Source: Cyanobacteria bacterium M_surface_7_m2_037
GTDB taxonomy: Bacteria; Cyanobacteriota; Cyanobacteriia; PCC-6307; Cyanobiaceae
Reading direction: 5' to 3'
Assembly (NCBI GenBank): GCA_016882585.1
Contig: VGPP01000065.1
Span: forward strand, 1 to 9,163
Length of the DNA: 9,163 bases
Shown here piece after piece: positions 6,055-9,163 of the stretch. The translations under genes were made by a program, and so were the position numbers. Position 1 is the stretch's first letter; every line of letters starts with the position of its first letter. The notes below the pieces were generated by a model, which did no database searches, was not told the origin of the DNA, and saw only the letters and a program-made list of their open reading frames with translations.

Positions 6055-6713
6055 CAGTTGCCGTAGAGCAGCGTGCGGAATTGGTGCCGCACCTGCTCCA
6101 TCTGCTCCGCGCTGAGCAGCGGCGGTTCGCCGATGGCCCGGGCCTGCAGATAGATCCGGGCCAGCGTTTCCACCTCCACCGCCAGCGCCAGAGCCCGATC
6201 CAGGTTGGGGCCCACCACCACCTGGCCGTGCTGCGCCATCAGGCAGGCGAGGCGCCCTTGCAGCGCTTCCACCACGCCATCAGAAAGTTCCTGCGTGCCG
6301 AAGGTGGCGTAGGGCGCGCAGCGGATGTCGTGGCCGCCGGCCACGGCAATCATGTAGTGGAAGGGCGGAATGCCGCGGCCATGGCAGGCCAGCGCCGTGG
6401 CATGAATCGAATGGCAGTGCAGCACCGCCTGCACCTCCGGCCGATTGGCCAGCACATCGGCATGCAGCCGCCACTCCGACGACGGCCGCCGCTGCGGGCG
6501 CCCCGGCTCGGGCGCCACCAAGGGCTTACCCGTCAGATCCAGCGCCACCAGATCGCCGGGCTGCATCAGCTCATAGGGCAAGGAGCTGGGGGTGATCAGC
6601 ATCCCGCCGGGGATGCGCGCCGAGAGATTGCCGGAGGTGCCCTGGTTGATGCCGCTGGCCTGCATGCGCCGCGCCACGGTCACCAGCTGCTCTCGCAGAT
6701 CCTGTTCGCTCAT
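6054..6713 (-). CDS. Class II aldolase, fuculose-1-phosphate aldolase-like (probable DHAP-shunt aldolase)
   Basis: From the ATG at 6713 the product has 219 residues; a GTG at 6722 would give 222. It is a zinc-dependent class II aldolase/adducin protein. The metal and catalytic set aligns with E. coli FucA: Glu80 in SSEWRLH (FucA Glu73), His99 and His101 in HCHSIHAT (His92, His94), His162 in QHGQVV (His155), Tyr120 in FHYMIA, and Tyr217 near the C-terminus. INQGTSGNLS, MLITPSSLPYE and CAPYATFGTQELS also follow FucA rather than MtnB dehydratases. It starts 2-11 nt after mtnA ends, so the natural substrate is probably methylthioribulose-1-phosphate or 5-deoxyribulose-1-phosphate. Cleavage would yield DHAP plus (methylthio)acetaldehyde or acetaldehyde. 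MtnB activity or fuculose-phosphate cleavage remain possible. Neither start has a strong ribosome-binding site, which suggests coupling to mtnA. Confidence 0.85.
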   Translation of the reverse strand: MSEQDLREQLVTVARRMQASGINQGTSGNLSARIPGGMLITPSSLPYELMQPGDLVALDLTGKPLVAPEPGRPQRRPSSEWRLHADVLANRPEVQAVLHCHSIHATALACHGRGIPPFHYMIAVAGGHDIRCAPYATFGTQELSDGVVEALQGRLACLMAQHGQVVVGPNLDRALALAVEVETLARIYLQARAIGEPPLLSAEQMEQVRHQFRTLLYGN

Positions 6714-6724
6714 CGTGCTCACGT

Positions 6725-7819
6725 TCAGGCGTAGAGGTTGCGCAGACCGTCTTCGCTGGCAGGCGCCACACCCCGTTCGGTGATCAGCGCCGTCACTAAG
6801 CGTGAGGGGGTGACATCAAAGGCGGGATTGAAGCCTTCGCTGCCATCGGGGGTGAGCTGCACCACGGCGAGCTCACCGGCAGCCGTGCGCCCCTGGATAT
6901 GGGTCACCTCCCGGGCATCGCGGGCTTCGATCGGAATCTCGGCCACGCCGTCGTCAATGGTCCAGTCGATGGTGGAGGCGGGCAGGGCCACATAGAAGGG
7001 CACGTTGTTGTCGTGGGCGGCGAGGGCCTTGAGGTAGGTGCCGATCTTGTTGCACACATCGCCGCGGCGGGTGGTGCGGTCGGTGCCCACGATCACCGCA
7101 TCCACCTGGCCGTGCTGCATCAGGTGGCCACCGGCGTTATCCACGATCACGGTGTGGGGCACGCCCTCCCGCCCCAGCTCGTAAGCCGTGAGCGAAGCGC
7201 CCTGGTTGCGCGGGCGGGTTTCATCCACCCACACATGGATGGCCAGCCCGGCGCGATGGGCCTTGTAGATCGGCGCCAGGGCCGTACCCCAGTCCACCGT
7301 GGCCAGCCAGCCCGCATTGCAGTGGGTGAGCACATTGAACGGCTGCCCTTGGCGTTCAGCCGGCCGCGCGGCGGCCAGTTGCTGGAAGATCGCAAGGCCG
7401 TGGTCGCCGATGGCCTCGCACATGGCAACATCTTCATCGGCGATGGCGGCTGCTTCGGCCTTGGCGGCCTCGGCCCGCTGCTCCGGCGGCAACGGCGCCA
7501 CGCGATCGCGCACCCGCTCCAGCGCCCAGCGCAGGTTCACCGCCGTGGGCCGCGTGGCATTGAGCTGCTCAAACGCTGCGGCCAAGGCTGCATCGCTCGG
7601 ATTCGCCTGAAGCGCCAGCATCAAGCCATAGGCACCGGTGACGCCGATCAGCGGTGCACCGCGCACCACCATCGTGCGGATGGCCTCCGCCGCTTCATCG
7701 CAGCTGCGCAGCGTGCGGGTGGTGAAGCGATGCGGCAACTGGATCTGATCGATCACCCCGATCGAGCGGCCATCGGGCTCGAGCCAGATGGTGCGCCAGG
7801 CCTTGCCGTCGATCTTCAT
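6725..7819 (-). CDS. mtnA: S-methyl-5-thioribose-1-phosphate isomerase
   Basis: This 364-residue cytoplasmic enzyme of the eIF2B-related isomerase family converts methylthioribose-1-phosphate (and in several organisms 5-deoxyribose-1-phosphate) to the ribulose-1-phosphate form. The full family pattern is present: MVVRGAPLIGVTGAYG at 50-65; THCNAGWLAT at 165-174 with catalytic Cys167; DETRPRNQGA at 199-208; VDNAGG at 226-231; and VGTDRTTRRGDVCNKIGT at 244-261 with catalytic Asp247. The spacing matches Bacillus MtnA (Cys160, Asp240) with a constant offset of seven. The true MtnA motifs separate it from eIF2B-like relatives and ribose-1,5-bisphosphate isomerases. The ATG at 7819 has only a weak Shine-Dalgarno. 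It is the first gene of a two-gene unit with the aldolase and is divergent from the metallophosphatase. No methylthioadenosine phosphorylase is in the window, so the supplier of the substrate lies elsewhere. Confidence 0.95.
   Translation of the reverse strand: MKIDGKAWRTIWLEPDGRSIGVIDQIQLPHRFTTRTLRSCDEAAEAIRTMVVRGAPLIGVTGAYGLMLALQANPSDAALAAAFEQLNATRPTAVNLRWALERVRDRVAPLPPEQRAEAAKAEAAAIADEDVAMCEAIGDHGLAIFQQLAAARPAERQGQPFNVLTHCNAGWLATVDWGTALAPIYKAHRAGLAIHVWVDETRPRNQGASLTAYELGREGVPHTVIVDNAGGHLMQHGQVDAVIVGTDRTTRRGDVCNKIGTYLKALAAHDNNVPFYVALPASTIDWTIDDGVAEIPIEARDAREVTHIQGRTAAGELAVVQLTPDGSEGFNPAFDVTPSRLVTALITERGVAPASEDGLRNLYA
7502..7509. repeat. HIP1 palindrome GCGATCGC
   Basis: It lies in mtnA, in the codons for Arg-Asp-Arg-Val. 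Confidence 0.8.
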
Positions 7820-7825
7820 GGGGTG

Positions 7826-7838
7826 CGTTGCCCAGGCG
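7826..7838 (+). repeat. Imperfect direct repeat, copy 1, in the mtnA/metallophosphatase divergent gap
   Basis: CGTTGCCCAGGCG resembles CGTTGCCCCAGCG at 7868-7880. The 42-nt offset equals four turns of B-DNA. It could be a paired operator between two divergent genes, but at this GC content chance is a real alternative. Confidence 0.2.
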
Positions 7839-7867
7839 AATGCACCATGCTGCCCGTCGACCGCACC

Positions 7868-7880
7868 CGTTGCCCCAGCG
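7868..7880 (+). repeat. Imperfect direct repeat, copy 2
   Basis: This copy ends 4 nt before the metallophosphatase ATG at 7885. A protein bound here would block initiation of that gene. Confidence 0.2.
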
Positions 7881-7884
7881 CCCC

Positions 7885-8904
7885 ATGCCCCTGAGCCGCC
7901 GCCAGCTGCTGCAGCTCACCGCCACAGGCGCGGCGGCCGGCGGACTGAGCTTGTTGGGCCTGCAGCAGGCACCATCGGCCGCCGCCCCGAGCCGCCGCCC
8001 CGATCTGCGCCTCGGCCTGATCAGCGACCTCAACAGCAGCTACGGCTCCACCACCTACATCCCCCAGGTGAGCCAAGGCCTCCAGCAGCTGCTGGCCCTG
8101 CAACCGGCGCTGGTGGTGTGCGCCGGCGACATGGTGGCCGGCCAGAAACCAGGCCTCAGCGCCGCCCAGCTCGATGCGATGTGGGCAGGCTTTGCCCGCA
8201 CGGTGCTGCAGCCGGTGCGTCAGGCCGGCCGACCCTTTCTGCCGGCCGTGGGCAACCACGATGGTTCCCCCGGCTACGACGCGGATCGCGCCGCGGTGCG
8301 GCGCTTCTGGACGCCCCGGCGCCAGGCCCTCGGCCTGCGCTTCGTGGACGTGGGCGATTTCCCCTTCCACTACAGCGCGGTTCAGAACGACGTGTTTTTT
8401 CTGGTGTGGGATGCCAGCTCCGGCCGCATCCCCGCCAGCCAGCTGAGCTGGGCCCGCCAGCAGCTGGCCAGCCCGGAAGCCCGCCAGGCACGGCTACGGC
8501 TGGTGGTGGGCCACCTCCCCCTGGTGGGCGTGAGCCAGGGCCGCGATCGCGCGGGTGAGGTGCTCGATCAGGCGGCAGCCGTGCAGAGCCTGCTGGAGCA
8601 AGGCCGCGTGCAGGCCTACATCAGCGGCCACCAGCACGCCTGGTTCCCGGCCCGCCGCGGCCAGCTCGATCTGATCCAGCTCGGCGCCATGGGCAGCGGG
8701 CCCAGACGTCTCCTCCAAGGAGACATCCCCCCTCAGCAGACCTACACCACCCTCGACATCAACTGGCAGAACAGCTCCCTGGTGGAGACCACCTATGCCG
8801 TGGCCAGCGGACAGCCCGTGGCCTGGAGCCGCCTGCCCGCCAGCCTGATGGGCCGCAGTGGCCCGCTCAACCGCAACGTTCAGGAGCGATCGATCCGGCG
8901 GTAG
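7885..8904 (+). CDS. Tat-exported calcineurin-like metallophosphatase
   Basis: This 339-residue metallophosphoesterase probably acts in the periplasm or thylakoid lumen. It opens with a twin-arginine signal, MPLSRRQLLQL, a hydrophobic stretch to about residue 26, and a cleavage-like run SAAAP near 31-35. The catalytic core carries the family's motifs: ISDLNSSYG with Asp48, GDMVAG with Asp82, VGNHDG with Asn124 and His125, GHLPL with His210 and GHQHAW with His249 and His251. The first motif is Asp-x-Asn rather than the usual Asp-x-His. The ATG at 7885 puts the twin arginines at residues 5-6; starts at 7828 (TTG) or 7840 (ATG) would add 19 or 15 residues before the Tat signal. No clear Shine-Dalgarno is seen. 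Tat export suggests the metal is loaded in the cytoplasm. The substrate is unknown. Its 3' end overlaps the convergent gene by 25 nt. Confidence 0.88.
   Translation: MPLSRRQLLQLTATGAAAGGLSLLGLQQAPSAAAPSRRPDLRLGLISDLNSSYGSTTYIPQVSQGLQQLLALQPALVVCAGDMVAGQKPGLSAAQLDAMWAGFARTVLQPVRQAGRPFLPAVGNHDGSPGYDADRAAVRRFWTPRRQALGLRFVDVGDFPFHYSAVQNDVFFLVWDASSGRIPASQLSWARQQLASPEARQARLRLVVGHLPLVGVSQGRDRAGEVLDQAAAVQSLLEQGRVQAYISGHQHAWFPARRGQLDLIQLGAMGSGPRRLLQGDIPPQQTYTTLDINWQNSSLVETTYAVASGQPVAWSRLPASLMGRSGPLNRNVQERSIRR
8543..8550. repeat. HIP1 palindrome GCGATCGC
   Basis: It lies in the metallophosphatase gene, in codons for Gly-Arg-Asp-Arg-Ala, just after the GHLPL motif. Confidence 0.8.
8708..8724 (+). other. 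Perfect hairpin inside the metallophosphatase coding region
   Basis: GTCTCCT (8708-8714) and AGGAGAC (8718-8724) pair over a 3-nt loop, a perfect 7-bp stem in codons for RRLLQGD. No T-run follows on either strand, so termination is unlikely. It may be incidental. Confidence 0.3.
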
Positions 8905-9163
8905 CCGAACCAATCGGGCACCTGCGGCTGGCTGAAGCCCTCGGGATGGGGATCGAGCTGCACATGCCAGCGCTCACCGCCCAGCAGCTCCAGCTGCTCG
9001 ATCGCCAGGCAGTCGTCCACCGCGCAGAGGTCATCCTTGTGCTGCTGCAGCGCCCCCTGCAGCCACTGCCGCTTGGCGGTGGCCTTGGCCGCCTGGGAGG
9101 AGCGGGCCACCACCAGGCCGAAGCGGTGCAGCTCCGCCAGGGAATCGGGGCGGTAAGCGCCCA
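8880..9163 (-). CDS. DUF1543-like protein (C-terminal 93 residues; begins beyond the right end)
   Basis: The frame is open from the right edge to a TGA at 8880-8882. The visible part begins GAYRPDSLAELHRFGLVVA, followed by a basic, Ala/Gln-rich helix-like stretch (KATAKRQWLQGALQQHKDD). Then come AVDDCLAIEQLELL and a Pro-rich end with VPDWFGYRRI. The HKDD-x(4)-VDDCL pattern recalls DUF1543, a small family of unknown function, but this is from memory and not checked. A GTG at 9113 lies inside the conserved part and is not the real start. The 3' end overlaps the convergent metallophosphatase gene by 25 nt. No signal or membrane segment is visible in this part. Confidence 0.65.
   Translation of the reverse strand, partial: GAYRPDSLAELHRFGLVVARSSQAAKATAKRQWLQGALQQHKDDLCAVDDCLAIEQLELLGGERWHVQLDPHPEGFSQPQVPDWFGYRRIDRS

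Noticed and set aside
6054..6713. Methylthioribulose-1-phosphate dehydratase (MtnB)
   Set aside because: This is the obvious label beside mtnA, but the conserved blocks follow fuculose-phosphate aldolase. Kept only as an alternative in the aldolase entry.
7820..7884. SAM-type riboswitch upstream of mtnA
   Set aside because: The 65-nt gap is too short for a known SAM riboswitch plus expression platform, and no conserved core is visible.
6899..7894. A 331-codon plus-strand open frame opposite mtnA
   Set aside because: It is an antisense shadow of a well-conserved enzyme, with no motif of its own.

Overview
The window is GC-rich (about two thirds G+C by eye) and densely coded. It almost certainly comes from a unicellular cyanobacterium of the Synechococcus/Cyanobium type. 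Three things point there: a DUF3747 secreted protein (a cyanobacterial family as I remember it), a peptide deformylase close to picocyanobacterial ones, and five copies of the cyanobacterial palindrome GCGATCGC (HIP1) where well under one is expected by chance. The window holds nine genes: seven complete and two cut by the ends. I see no tRNA, rRNA, CRISPR array, IS element or phage gene.

Left block (1-1228, minus strand). A peptide deformylase with a TTG start is followed by a two-helix small membrane protein of unknown function. Next comes the N-terminal part of a secreted DUF3747 protein that runs off the left end. The gaps are short (12 and 44 nt), so one transcript is likely. A hairpin lies just before the DUF3747 start.

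Middle block (1293-6044, plus strand, divergent from the deformylase across 64 nt). It holds a cytoplasmic S9 prolyl-oligopeptidase-type peptidase, then, after 10 nt, two full-length GltS-family sodium/glutamate-symporter-like transporters. The two transporters are paralogues whose frames overlap by 4 nt (ATGA). Together they look like a peptidase plus amino-acid or carboxylate transporter operon, possibly with a hetero-oligomeric transporter.

Right block (6054-7819, minus strand). Methylthioribose-1-phosphate isomerase (mtnA) is followed at once by a class II aldolase that resembles E. coli fuculose-1-phosphate aldolase more than MtnB. This pairing suggests the DHAP shunt, which salvages methylthioadenosine and/or 5'-deoxyadenosine and ends in an aldol cleavage rather than in methionine. 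Divergent from mtnA, across 65 nt, is a Tat-exported calcineurin-like metallophosphatase (7885-8904, plus). Its 3' end overlaps that of a convergent gene whose C-terminal 93 residues are visible and look like DUF1543.

No wholly new system stands out. The best leads are the coupled GltS pair behind a peptidase, the mtnA/FucA-like aldolase pair, and the hairpin over the DUF3747 ribosome-binding region. Every gap between genes is 65 nt or less, so no long non-coding stretch exists.
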